This document shows positions 26,610-35,680 of a stretch of DNA of 64,000 nucleotides, piece by piece (the first letter of the stretch is position 1; each line of letters begins with the position of its first letter). Below the pieces are notes generated by a model. That model was given only the letters and a program-made list of their open reading frames with translations. It did not search any database and was not told the DNA's origin. This stretch comes from Peptoniphilus duerdenii ATCC BAA-1640 (GTDB lineage: Bacteria; Bacillota; Clostridia; Tissierellales; Peptoniphilaceae), in contig NZ_GL397071.1 in NCBI RefSeq assembly GCF_000146345.1, positions 1,213,948-1,277,947 on the forward strand, read 5' to 3'. The translations under genes were made by a program, and so were the position numbers.

Positions 26610-27634
26610 TTAAAGAAATCTTTATCAAAGATAAAAAGATAACAGCAAGCTCATATGTGATACTAATTAGTCTACCTATATTGATCAGCGTTTTGGCACT
26701 TGCTATTGGGAGAATGCCTCTAAGCATCAGACAGATTGTAGATTTTTTCAATGCTTATTTAAGCGGAAGGGATTATGACCCCATGCTTGAATCAGTAATA
26801 ATAAATGTAAGATTACCAAGGATTATTACTGGTCTAATAGTTGGAGCTGGTCTTTCCGCAGCAGGTCTTGCCTTTCAAGGGGTTTTTTCAAACCCATTGG
26901 CAACTCCTGATATATTGGGCGTAAGTTCAGCTGCAAGTCTTGGAGCTGTAATTGGAATACTTTTATCACTTTCCACCCTATCTATTCAAGTCTTTGCTTT
27001 AGCTTTTGGATTAATTGGAGTAGTTTTGACCCTTTATATCGGTAAGGGTAGAACTAAATCATCAACGATAATGCTTATATTGGCGGGTCTTGTGGTTTCT
27101 TCATTATCAAATGCTCTAGCGTCTCTTCTAAAATATACAGCAGACCCGACAGATAAGTTGCCAGCCATCAGTTATTGGCTTATGGGCTCTTTTGCAAGAT
27201 CATCTTATAAAAATTTGATGCTTTCAGCACCCCTAATAATTTTGGGAATCATCATAATAAGACTCTTGATATTTAGGCTAAATATTATGAGCCTATCAGA
27301 AGATGAAGCAAAAAGTCTCGGGGTTAATGTCAAAAAAACCAGACTTATTTTTATATTTGCATCAACACTTATTACAGCTTCATCTATATCAATGTGTGGT
27401 CAAGTCGGATGGATTGGTTTGATAATTCCTCACATGGCAAGGATGATGGTAGGAGCCAACAACACTCATACCCTACCCTTTAGCATATCTTTAGGAGCAA
27501 GTCTTATGGTATTAATAGAAGCTTTATCAAGAACAGTTTCTGTAATAGAACTACCAATATCAGTTCTTACAGCAATAATAGGAGCTCCAATTTTTATAAG
27601 TTTAATTAGAAAAACTGGGGGTGGTTTCAATTAA
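26606..27634 (+). CDS. FecCD-family ABC transporter permease
   Basis: The protein is 342 residues with about 9-10 membrane segments. RLPRIITGLIVGAGLSAAG, FQGVFSNPLATPDILGVSSAA and GWIGLIIPHMARMMVG are the landmark motifs of the FecCD/BtuC family. Only one permease gene is present, so it presumably acts as a homodimer. Its stop overlaps the ATPase gene by 14 bases. Confidence 0.93.
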   Translation: MIKEIFIKDKKITASSYVILISLPILISVLALAIGRMPLSIRQIVDFFNAYLSGRDYDPMLESVIINVRLPRIITGLIVGAGLSAAGLAFQGVFSNPLATPDILGVSSAASLGAVIGILLSLSTLSIQVFALAFGLIGVVLTLYIGKGRTKSSTIMLILAGLVVSSLSNALASLLKYTADPTDKLPAISYWLMGSFARSSYKNLMLSAPLIILGIIIIRLLIFRLNIMSLSEDEAKSLGVNVKKTRLIFIFASTLITASSISMCGQVGWIGLIIPHMARMMVGANNTHTLPFSISLGASLMVLIEALSRTVSVIELPISVLTAIIGAPIFISLIRKTGGGFN

Positions 27635-28424
27635 ATTAGAAATAAAAGATGCAGGATTTTATTATGATAAAAATCATGTATTATTTAAGAATTTATCTTT
27701 TTGTCTGGAGCAAGGTCAGGTTTTATCTATTTTAGGACCCAATGGAGTTGGTAAGACTAGCCTTATAAGATGTATATGTGATTTTGAAAAATGGAAACTA
27801 GGAAATAGTTTTATGGATGGAAAAGATATTTCAAGTTTTAATAGAAGAGACTTATGGTCTAACATATCCTATGTTCCACAAAAAAGGTCATTTTCTTTTG
27901 AATATTCTGGAATTGATATGGTAGTGTTAGGGCTTTCTAGTAAAATTGGACCATTTGCAAAACCAAGCGCAAGAGAATATAAGAAGGCAAATAATATTAT
28001 GAAAAGTTTAGCTATCGAGAATCTTAAAGATAAGTCATGTTCTGTGATGAGTGGGGGAGAACTTCAGATGGTTCTAATAGCTAGAGCTTTAATATCAGAT
28101 CCAAGTTTAATCATATTAGATGAGCCAGAAAGTGGTCTTGATTTTAAAAATCAACTTAAAATAATTTCATTAATCAAAAAACTATCCAAGATAGATAATA
28201 TTAGTGTTATTATAAATACTCATTACCCAGCACATGCTCTTGAAATAGCGGATAAATGCTTGATATTAATGGAAAATGCTAGACATAAAATAGGCAAAAC
28301 ATCTGATATTATCTGTAAGGAAAATATGAAAGACGCCTTTGGGGTAGAGGTCTTACTTGAAAAAATAAAAAAAGATAAGAAAGAATATGAGACTGTAATA
28401 CCAATTAGGATAGTAGGAGATTAA
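27621..28424 (+). CDS. FecE-type ABC transporter ATP-binding protein
   Basis: The protein is 267 residues. Walker A GPNGVGKTSLI, Q-loop region YVPQKR, signature MSGGELQMVLIARAL and Walker B LIILDEPESGLD are complete. The start is GTG at 27621 inside the permease gene. It powers the FecB/FecCD importer of the same operon. The cupin gene follows after 1 base. Confidence 0.93.
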   Translation: MVSIKLEIKDAGFYYDKNHVLFKNLSFCLEQGQVLSILGPNGVGKTSLIRCICDFEKWKLGNSFMDGKDISSFNRRDLWSNISYVPQKRSFSFEYSGIDMVVLGLSSKIGPFAKPSAREYKKANNIMKSLAIENLKDKSCSVMSGGELQMVLIARALISDPSLIILDEPESGLDFKNQLKIISLIKKLSKIDNISVIINTHYPAHALEIADKCLILMENARHKIGKTSDIICKENMKDAFGVEVLLEKIKKDKKEYETVIPIRIVGD

Positions 28425-28425
28425 A

Positions 28426-29073
28426 ATGAAAAATATTAGTAAGGGAAAAATATTGATACCAGAAGAAGTCATACCTATAAAAGACAATCAAACTATAAGC
28501 AAGAAACTTGTAGATTTATATGATCTTCACATCCTGCTTATGAGTCTGGACCAAGATACCAGCATTTCCCCTGAATTTTATGCTGAAGAAAGATTATATT
28601 TTGTTTTAAAAGGCGAGATTAACTTTAATAATGAAAAACTTATAAATAATGAATTAATACTTTTTGAAAAAAATAAACTTTTTGACATAGAGACAAATAA
28701 AAAAAGTATATTTTTAGAAATCGCAATTAACTTAGAGGAGGAAGAAATGAAAAATATTGACAAAGGAAAGAAAATTAAACTAGTTGACTATTTAGATTAT
28801 GTAGATGGAGGAATCGCAAACATTGACATTGTATCAAAAGAAGGGTTTAGGCTTGTTCTAATGGCATTTGATGCAGGGGAGGGGCTAAAACCACACAAGG
28901 CTCCTGGAGACGCTCTTGTCCTAGCGCTTGAGGGCAAGGCGAAGCTTCTTGTTGGAGATAAAGAAGTCGAGATTGAATCCGGAGAACAAATAGTATTTCC
29001 TGCAAATGTAATCCATAATGTAACTGCAATTACAAGATTTAAGATGATGTTAATCTTATCTATAGATAAATAA
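28426..29073 (+). CDS. Tandem cupin-domain protein of the iron-uptake operon
   Basis: The protein is 215 residues. The first cupin-like half (~30-105) has a degenerate EERLYFVLKGEINFNNE strand. The second half (~120-215) is a better cupin with GEGLKPHKAPGDALVLALEG and GEQIVFPANVIHNVTA; its metal-site residues are near His151 and His206. The usual HxH pair of motif 1 is reduced. A role in modifying or sensing the transported metal compound is inference from its place as the last gene of the operon. Confidence 0.75.
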   Translation: MKNISKGKILIPEEVIPIKDNQTISKKLVDLYDLHILLMSLDQDTSISPEFYAEERLYFVLKGEINFNNEKLINNELILFEKNKLFDIETNKKSIFLEIAINLEEEEMKNIDKGKKIKLVDYLDYVDGGIANIDIVSKEGFRLVLMAFDAGEGLKPHKAPGDALVLALEGKAKLLVGDKEVEIESGEQIVFPANVIHNVTAITRFKMMLILSIDK

Positions 29074-29154
29074 CAAAAGATCTTGAATGATTTTTTATCG
29101 TAAATCTAAAACTTAAAATTGGGTCTATTGGGCTGTTACAAAAGTCCTAGCATA

Positions 29155-29198
29155 GAAAAAAAGACAAGGAAACTAAAAATCCTCGTCTTTTTTTTGAA
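29155..29198 (+). terminator. Terminator after the iron-uptake operon
   Basis: AAAGAC-AAGG pairs with CCTCGTCTTT, then a T8 run. It lies 80 bases after the cupin gene. Confidence 0.65.
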
Positions 29199-29204
29199 AC
29201 AATG

Positions 29205-29609
29205 AATTTATGAAAAAAATTACAAATACATCATCTTTTAGAAAAAAGATTCTTCCTGAAACTGTGCAAGAAATGATGCACAGATTCCTTTATTTTATCA
29301 GATGGTTTTTAAACAACTAATTTCAATACTAAGAGGGAGAAAGAGTCCAATAAAAAATTTCATCAAGAAGTGGAAAAGGAGAAGTTATATTCTATGTCAT
29401 TTAAAGCTGATTTTGTTGGAGAACCATATTAGGTTTCTTGTTATTACAAAAATAGTCGTTGTCCTATTTGTATTTATACAAAGCAGTTGGGAGTAGATGA
29501 ATTAATACCTCTATTTTTTGAGCTTGATGTGGTTATAATAGTTCTTCAACAAAGATCACACCGCAGAAAAGATGCCATAGCAATGGAGCCAATTGTTGCG
29601 ATTTTTTAG
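29205..29609 (+). pseudogene. Decayed ATC-hydrolase-family gene
   Basis: Pieced together, the frame reads KKILPETVQEMMHRFLYFIR, then stops, then FKADFVGEPY, stop, SCYYKNSRCPICIYTKQLG and VDELIPLFFELDVVIIVLQ. This follows the intact gene at 37804-38430 in order (KKIPPETIQEMMRRSLYYIK; FKVDFEGQPY; CPICTYTKKLDVFELMPLF). At least three stops and a lost N-terminus make it a pseudogene. It fills most of the stretch between the cupin and AraC genes. Confidence 0.8.
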
Positions 29610-29676
29610 CAAAGGCGATAGAGAAAGAACCAAAGCCATAAGGATAAGATATGGGGTGTAAAAAATAAAATTTAGC

Positions 29677-30669
29677 TTAATCACAGTAATCGCATTTTAA
29701 ATTGTGATGTTTGCAAGCTAAATTACGAACCTCACTAGGAAGTTTTCCCTTGTATCTTTTGTAATAGATGGAAAATTTGCTATGGGATGTGTATCCAACA
29801 GATTCTGCAATTCCCTTTATAGGTAGATCGGTATTTAAGAGAAGAGTTTCAGCTACATTAATTCTTTTTCTTTGAGTGTATTCTGTAATGCTTTGACCAT
29901 ATTTTTCTTTGAACAAATTTTTTAATTTCGTTCCGCTCATTTTAGATATTTTTTCAAGGGTTTCTTGATTTACATTCATGGCGAAATGATCATCTAAGAA
30001 TCTTGCTACATCTTCAAGTGCTTTATTATCATCAGATTCAATTTTATATTTTTTTCTATTTAAGTAGGTATCGATTACTATACTTATCCACTCATTTGCT
30101 TTGGCTTTAAAGAAAAAATCAGCGGCAGGAGCGTCCATCTTACAATTTAATATTTCCATTGCCACTTTTTCCAATGACTTTGTAAGTATTATTTGATTTG
30201 TTTGAAGTAAAGCCCTATAAAAGGATTCAAGATCGATATTAATGGATGACAGGTGCTTTTCTAAAAGTTCTCTTTTAAATCCAACAGAAACAGTGAGATA
30301 GTAACTATTCTCGTGTAATAAAAATAGAAAGTCATCTTCTATATTGTCAAAATCAAGAGTATATAAGGAGTTTGGCGTCAAAGTTTGATAAGGGTTAAAT
30401 TTTTCACCGTTTGCACTTACAATATAGCTAGAGCATATCGAAACATAGTTTTCCATACTATAAGTACTATTTTGAATAACTTCTTCTTTGATATAAAAAT
30501 CGTGGATATCAATAATAAATTCATTTCCTTCATAAAACCAATATAGGCCTTCTGCATTAATTGAATCATCTTTACTCCAACAAAATGTATGCCCTGCACT
30601 TGAATATTTCTTATTATTTTTACATTCATCTACGTTCATATATTCTTTTACAAAATCATAATATGTCAT
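29677..30669 (-). CDS. AraC-family regulator (YbtA-like position)
   Basis: The protein is 330 residues. The last ~100 residues are a double HTH AraC domain: EKISKMSGTKLKNLFKEKYG then QRKRINVAETLLLNTDLP and AESVGYTSHSKFSIYYKRYKG. The N-terminal ~220 residues have no recognisable family and could bind a siderophore or iron complex. It is divergent from the YbtPQ-like ABC pair, and the Fur-box-like palindrome lies between them, so it probably activates that operon. Confidence 0.85.
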   Translation of the reverse strand: MTYYDFVKEYMNVDECKNNKKYSSAGHTFCWSKDDSINAEGLYWFYEGNEFIIDIHDFYIKEEVIQNSTYSMENYVSICSSYIVSANGEKFNPYQTLTPNSLYTLDFDNIEDDFLFLLHENSYYLTVSVGFKRELLEKHLSSINIDLESFYRALLQTNQIILTKSLEKVAMEILNCKMDAPAADFFFKAKANEWISIVIDTYLNRKKYKIESDDNKALEDVARFLDDHFAMNVNQETLEKISKMSGTKLKNLFKEKYGQSITEYTQRKRINVAETLLLNTDLPIKGIAESVGYTSHSKFSIYYKRYKGKLPSEVRNLACKHHNLKCDYCD

Positions 30670-30723
30670 AACACACTATCCCTTTTAGACAATATTCCAA
30701 TTAGCTTTATTAATTCAAAACTA

Positions 30724-30753
30724 TTGTATTAGTAATTATAACTGATGTATAAT
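30724..30753 (+). promoter_or_regulatory. Promoter of the YbtPQ-like/MATE operon
   Basis: TTGTAT (30724-30729), an 18-base spacer and TATAAT (30748-30753). The Fur-like palindrome begins 6 bases later, nearly the geometry seen at 24635-24665. Confidence 0.6.
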
Positions 30754-30758
30754 AAAAA

Positions 30759-30777
30759 CGCAATGATAATTATTATC
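30759..30777 (+). promoter_or_regulatory. Fur-box-like operator 2
   Basis: CGCAATGATAATTATTATC matches 15 of 19 positions of the Fur consensus, and its core ATGATAAT-TATTATC is nearly identical to operator 1. It sits in the start region of the ABC exporter-type operon. Confidence 0.7.
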
Positions 30778-30821
30778 TCCTAGGCAAATTTGAATCTAAT
30801 AGGAATATTAAGGAGGGGAAT

Positions 30822-32576
30822 ATGAAAATTTATAAAAGGCTTTTTTCCTATGTGCCTGAAGAAAAACATAATGGATATATAGCAGTTTTTTTATCAGCAC
30901 TATCTGCATTTTTAATGGTGTACGGATATTCGTTACTGTATAAACTTTTAAGAAGTTCCATTGTTGAAGGGGATTTATTAGTAGCTAGGACTTTGTCCAT
31001 TCAAGCTGTCTTATATTTGACGATAGGGGCATTAGTTTACTTTTTGTCGGGCTTTTTTTCTCATAAACTTGGATTTCGCTTAGAAACTAATTTAAGAAAA
31101 AAAGGTATAGATGGACTTACAGGAGCAAGTTTTCGCTTTTATGATTTAAACCCATCTGGAATTATAAGGAAAACTATTGATGACAATGCAGCTAAAACTC
31201 ATACGGCAGTAGCACATATGATACCAGATAACTCTCAAGCTTTTTTAATTCCAGTATTATCTTTAATACTTGCCTTTTCTATTAGTAGCAGAGTGGGATT
31301 AGTTATTCTTATACTAACAATAGTAGGGGCTCTTATTTTAAAGAACATGATGGGTGGAGGAGAGTTCATGGAATACTACCAAAAATCCTTAGAAATTTTA
31401 AGTGGTGAAACAGTTGAATATGTCAGAGGCATGCAAGTTGTTAAAATATTCGGAGCTACTGTAGAGTCTTTTAAAACTCTTTATAAGGCGATTAAGGATT
31501 ATTCTAAGTATGCTCTTGATTACTCAATTAGTTCTAAAAAACCTTATGTACTATATCAATGGATATTTTTTGGAATTATTACAATTTTGTCTATCCCTAT
31601 AGTTTTTACCATAAATAAAGTTAATAATGCTAATTTGCTTATTGTTGAACTATTCATGATTTTGTTTTTAAGTGGAGTAATGATGGTTTCATTTATGAAA
31701 ATTATGTGGGCTAGTATGAACATCTTTAACGCTAGGTATGCGGTAGATACTTTGGAAGATTTATATAAAAAGATGAATGAAGATAAATTGTCTTATGGAG
31801 AGAATATTAATTTCAAAAACTATAATATAGAGTTTGATAATGTAACATTCGGTTACAATGGAAATAAAGTATTAGAAAATTTATCTTTTAAATTAGAAGA
31901 AGGAAAAAAATATGCCTTGGTGGGTCATTCAGGATCAGGTAAATCGACTATTGTAAAGCTATTATCTGGTTTTTACAAAGTAGATAGTGGCAGTATAAAG
32001 ATTGGAGAGAGACCCTTAGAATCTTATAGTAAGGATGCTCTAATAAACACAATTTCTTTTGTTTTTCAGGATAGCAAACTTTTTAAGACATCTATTTACG
32101 AAAATGTTGCTCTTGCTAATAGAAATGCAAGTAGAGAAGAAGTTATGAAGGCTATGGAACTTGCAGGTTGTAATGTTATTTTAAATAAGTTTCCTGAAAG
32201 GGAGAATACCATAATCGGCTCAAAAGGAGTCTATTTATCAGGAGGAGAAAAACAGAGAATTGCTATTGCAAGAGCCATGCTCAAGAAATCTAAAATTGTA
32301 ATTATGGATGAAGCTAGTGCTTCTATTGATCCAGACAATGAGTATGAGCTTCAAAAGGCCTTTAAAAACCTTATGAAAGATAAAACAGTTATTATGATTG
32401 CCCATAGAATAAGTAGTATTCGTTCCGTTGATGAAATTTTAGTTTTGGATAACGGTGAAATAATTGAAAGAGGCAGTGATCAAGAACTTATTTCAAAAGG
32501 TGGAAAATATAAGGAATTATTAGAGCTTTACGATAGTGCAAATCAATGGAGGGTTAAAGATGAGGAAATTTTATAA
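30822..32576 (+). CDS. ABC transporter, exporter fold, subunit 1 (YbtP/IrtA-like)
   Basis: The protein is 584 residues: six membrane segments in the first ~310 residues, then a nucleotide-binding domain with Walker A GHSGSGKSTIVKLL, signature LSGGEKQRIAIARAM and Walker B IVIMDEASASIDPD. Half-transporters with this layout next to an AraC regulator and a Fur box recall YbtPQ and IrtAB, which have an exporter fold but import ferric siderophores. Function as importer or exporter cannot be told from sequence. It overlaps subunit 2 by 17 bases. Confidence 0.85.
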   Translation: MKIYKRLFSYVPEEKHNGYIAVFLSALSAFLMVYGYSLLYKLLRSSIVEGDLLVARTLSIQAVLYLTIGALVYFLSGFFSHKLGFRLETNLRKKGIDGLTGASFRFYDLNPSGIIRKTIDDNAAKTHTAVAHMIPDNSQAFLIPVLSLILAFSISSRVGLVILILTIVGALILKNMMGGGEFMEYYQKSLEILSGETVEYVRGMQVVKIFGATVESFKTLYKAIKDYSKYALDYSISSKKPYVLYQWIFFGIITILSIPIVFTINKVNNANLLIVELFMILFLSGVMMVSFMKIMWASMNIFNARYAVDTLEDLYKKMNEDKLSYGENINFKNYNIEFDNVTFGYNGNKVLENLSFKLEEGKKYALVGHSGSGKSTIVKLLSGFYKVDSGSIKIGERPLESYSKDALINTISFVFQDSKLFKTSIYENVALANRNASREEVMKAMELAGCNVILNKFPERENTIIGSKGVYLSGGEKQRIAIARAMLKKSKIVIMDEASASIDPDNEYELQKAFKNLMKDKTVIMIAHRISSIRSVDEILVLDNGEIIERGSDQELISKGGKYKELLELYDSANQWRVKDEEIL

Positions 32577-34278
32577 AAAACGCTTTTGTCTGACTGATAA
32601 AGGGGCAAAAGATCTCACTAAATCTACTATATCGAGTTTCTTGGTTTACTGTATTAATATGGTCCCTGCCTTTATTTTAATGATGTTAACAGATGAGCTT
32701 CTTTTGAAAAATGTTAAAAGCCCTTATTTATATTTTGGCGTTTCTGTTGTTACATTAGTAATAATGTATGTTTTGTTAGCCAAAGAATATGATGATCTTT
32801 ATACTACAACTTATGAAGAGAGTGCTAATTTAAGAATAGATATTGCTGAAACTCTATCAAAACTTCCCCTATCCTACTTCTCAAAACATAATTTATCAGA
32901 TATATCTCAAACGATTATGGCAGATGTGGAAAAAGTAGAACATGCTATGAGTCATTCAATACCTAAAGTAGGAGGAATGGTTTTATTTTTCCCACTAATT
33001 GGAATTATGTTAATGATAGGTAATTTTAAGATGGGGCTTGCAGTAATGATCCCAACTATTTTAAGTTTTATACTAATACCTATTGCTAAAAAGTCGCAGG
33101 TAAAAGGAAACAAGAAATATCACAAGGTACTTAGAGAAAACTCAGAAAAATTCCAAGAAACCATTGAACTTCAACAAGAAATAAATAGTTTTAACTTATC
33201 CGATGAAGTGAGGTCTTCGTTATATATGCAGATGGATGAAAGTGAAAAAATACATCTTAAAGTTGAACAAGGCTCTCTTTTTGTAATGGGTTTATCCTCT
33301 GCTCTTGGCTTTGTAAGTATTGCAGTAGTTAGTTTTGTTGGGATTAGCCTTATTCTATCTGGGGAGATTGACATTTTATATCTCTTAGGTTATTTAATGG
33401 CTGCCATAAAAATAAAAGATATTTTCGATTTATCAAAAGAAGGATTATTAGAAGTGTTCTCTATAGATCCAAGTGTTGAAAGGATTAGGGAGATTAAGGA
33501 AACAAAAATTCAAGAGGGTAAAGATGTAGAACTGAATATGTTTGATATAGTCTTTAAAAATGTAGCTTTTTCTTATGATGATAATCAGGTTTTAAAGGAC
33601 ATTAGCTTTACTGCGAAACAGGGAGAGGTAACGGCTCTAGTTGGAGCTTCTGGCTCTGGAAAGACAAGTATATTAAGATTAATATCAAGATTATATGATT
33701 ATGATAAAGGTCAAATTTTAATAGATGGAAAGGATATAAAAAACATTTCCACAGATTCTTTATTTAAGAAAATATCTATTGTTTTTCAAGATGTTACTTT
33801 ATTTAACTCATCTATATTAGAAAATATTCGTATAGGTAAAAAAGATGCCAGCTATGAAGAAGTTGTAAAGGCAGCTACCCTTGCAAATTGTATGGATTTT
33901 ATTAATAAACTTCCTAATGGGTTAGATACAGTTATAGGAGAAAATGGGTCAGAGCTTTCTGGTGGTGAAAGACAAAGACTTTCTATAGCTAGAGCCTTTC
34001 TGAAGGACGCACCAATACTTATATTAGATGAAATATCAGCAAGTTTAGATGTGGACAATGAAAAGAAAATCCAAGAAAGTTTGAATAAATTAATAAAGGA
34101 TAAAACCGTTATTATTATATCCCATAGATTAAAATCTATTGAAAATGTAGACAAAATTATAGTCATAGAAAATGGATATGTGGAAAGTCAAGGCAATCAT
34201 AAAGAACTGATAGAAGAATCAAAATTGTATAACAATTTATTAGAAAAAACAAAACTAGCAGAAGAATTTATTTATTGA
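32560..34278 (+). CDS. ABC transporter, exporter fold, subunit 2 (YbtQ/IrtB-like)
   Basis: The protein is 572 residues with the same layout: six membrane segments, Walker A GASGSGKTSILRL, signature LSGGERQRLSIARAF and Walker B LILDEISASLD. Both halves of the pair have intact Walker motifs, so two active ATP sites are likely. The ATG at 32560 follows TGGAGGG and is preferred to an upstream in-frame extension. The gene ends KLAEEFIY; a copy of this tail recurs at 35648. Confidence 0.85.
   Translation: MRKFYKKRFCLTDKGAKDLTKSTISSFLVYCINMVPAFILMMLTDELLLKNVKSPYLYFGVSVVTLVIMYVLLAKEYDDLYTTTYEESANLRIDIAETLSKLPLSYFSKHNLSDISQTIMADVEKVEHAMSHSIPKVGGMVLFFPLIGIMLMIGNFKMGLAVMIPTILSFILIPIAKKSQVKGNKKYHKVLRENSEKFQETIELQQEINSFNLSDEVRSSLYMQMDESEKIHLKVEQGSLFVMGLSSALGFVSIAVVSFVGISLILSGEIDILYLLGYLMAAIKIKDIFDLSKEGLLEVFSIDPSVERIREIKETKIQEGKDVELNMFDIVFKNVAFSYDDNQVLKDISFTAKQGEVTALVGASGSGKTSILRLISRLYDYDKGQILIDGKDIKNISTDSLFKKISIVFQDVTLFNSSILENIRIGKKDASYEEVVKAATLANCMDFINKLPNGLDTVIGENGSELSGGERQRLSIARAFLKDAPILILDEISASLDVDNEKKIQESLNKLIKDKTVIIISHRLKSIENVDKIIVIENGYVESQGNHKELIEESKLYNNLLEKTKLAEEFIY
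34247..34277 (+). repeat. Direct repeat, left copy, at the end of the ABC pair
   Basis: About 30 bases ending AGAAGAATTTATTTATT recur at 35651-35680 with ~27 of 30 matches. The MATE gene lies exactly between them. Confidence 0.6.
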
Positions 34279-34289
34279 GGGGATTAAAA

Positions 34290-35633
34290 ATGAAACAAAA
34301 CATGAAAGAACAGTTGTTAACCAAGAAGCCATTGTCTTTAATGTTTCAATTATCTATACCAGCAGTAATTGGGATGGTAGTTATAGGCCTATATCCACTT
34401 ATGGATGGAATATTTGCTGGACAAATAATTGGCGAGAATGCTATGGCGGCTTGCTCAATAGCTATGCCGCTTACATTTTTTAATAATGGGATTGCAACGC
34501 TTATAGGGATAGGTTCGGCATCCATTTTATCAAGAGCCATGGGAAAGGGTGATAAAGATACTATAGACAAGCTTATGGGAAATCTTATCTATTGGATTAT
34601 ATTTTTTTCAACGATCCTAACAATAGGAGGAATACTTCTAGGACCCTATTTTTTAGATTTAATTGGAGCAACAGGAGAAATAAAGGCATTAGGAATAAGG
34701 TATTTAAGAATAATATTTCTAGGCTCAATTTTTGTAAACTTTACCCAGTCAGCCAATATGGTTATGCGTGGCGAAGGACTTATGAAAAGAGCAATGAGTA
34801 TCATGGGACTTGGTGCCTTTATCAATATAGCTCTTGATCCAATACTAATGAAATTAATGGGTGATTATGCCATTGAGGGAGCAGCTATAGCAACTGTAAC
34901 AGCACAAATAATCCAAGCGGTTATTACTCTTTATTATTTTAAGAGTAAAAGCGAAAATGTAAAAATAAAGAAAATAAAAAAAGAAAAAGATATATCAAAG
35001 GAAATGTTTGGAGTAGGAGTATCAGCTATGATCATGCAAGTATTTTTCATGGTTCAACAAACATTGCTTTATAGACAAGCTTTTAGATATGGAGGAGATC
35101 CAAATGCAATATTAATGTCGGCAACTTTGAGAATTTATGGATTTTCATTTATACCAATTTGGGGAATGAGTCAGGGGTTACAGCCGATTATTGGTACAAA
35201 CTTTGGAGCAAAACAATACGATAGAGTAAAGGAAACTATGAAGATATTTTCTATAGGAGGAACAGTACTTGCAGCAATTTTTTGGTTACCAGCACAAGTA
35301 TTTTCAAAACAGTTACTTGGTTTATTTAAAGTAAGTCAGGATATAATTTCAAGCGGAGTTAATAATTTCAGAATGTTCTATTCAGTATTTATTCTTTATG
35401 GAATTATGATTATGACAATAACTTTTTTCCAAGCGATAGGGGATGGGAAAAAAGCTGGAATGATTGTAATGTTAAGACAGCTAATACTACTTGTTCCAGC
35501 CTTACTTATATTACCAAGAGTATTCGGAGTAGGGGCTGTTTGGTGGGCAGAACCAGTTGTAGATTTTACTATGATAATGGTAGGTTTAGCAATGCAAGCA
35601 AAGGCTCTTTCAAATATGAATGTAAATGATTAA
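34290..35633 (+). CDS. MATE-family efflux transporter
   Basis: The protein is 447 residues with 12 membrane segments. PLSLMFQLSIPAVIGMVV, LYPLMDGIFAGQIIGENAMAA and GIGSASILSRAMG are typical MATE N-half motifs, and the C-half begins near residue 235. MATE pumps export cationic drugs or metabolites by Na+ or H+ antiport. It follows the ABC pair with GAGGGG before ATG 34290, so it is probably co-transcribed and may export a metallophore. It is framed by short direct repeats, suggesting it was inserted there. Confidence 0.88.
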   Translation: MKQNMKEQLLTKKPLSLMFQLSIPAVIGMVVIGLYPLMDGIFAGQIIGENAMAACSIAMPLTFFNNGIATLIGIGSASILSRAMGKGDKDTIDKLMGNLIYWIIFFSTILTIGGILLGPYFLDLIGATGEIKALGIRYLRIIFLGSIFVNFTQSANMVMRGEGLMKRAMSIMGLGAFINIALDPILMKLMGDYAIEGAAIATVTAQIIQAVITLYYFKSKSENVKIKKIKKEKDISKEMFGVGVSAMIMQVFFMVQQTLLYRQAFRYGGDPNAILMSATLRIYGFSFIPIWGMSQGLQPIIGTNFGAKQYDRVKETMKIFSIGGTVLAAIFWLPAQVFSKQLLGLFKVSQDIISSGVNNFRMFYSVFILYGIMIMTITFFQAIGDGKKAGMIVMLRQLILLVPALLILPRVFGVGAVWWAEPVVDFTMIMVGLAMQAKALSNMNVND

Positions 35634-35650
35634 AAATAAAATAAAGAGAC

Positions 35651-35680
35651 AAACAAAAATAACAGAAGAATTTATTTATT
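35651..35680 (+). repeat. Direct repeat, right copy, after the MATE gene
   Basis: Matches 34247-34277, including the full AGAAGAATTTATTTATT. It is joined directly to the ABC ATPase fragment. Confidence 0.6.

Noticed and set aside
29302-29496. Short plus-strand reading frame
   Set aside because: It is a wrong-frame reading across the ATC-hydrolase pseudogene.
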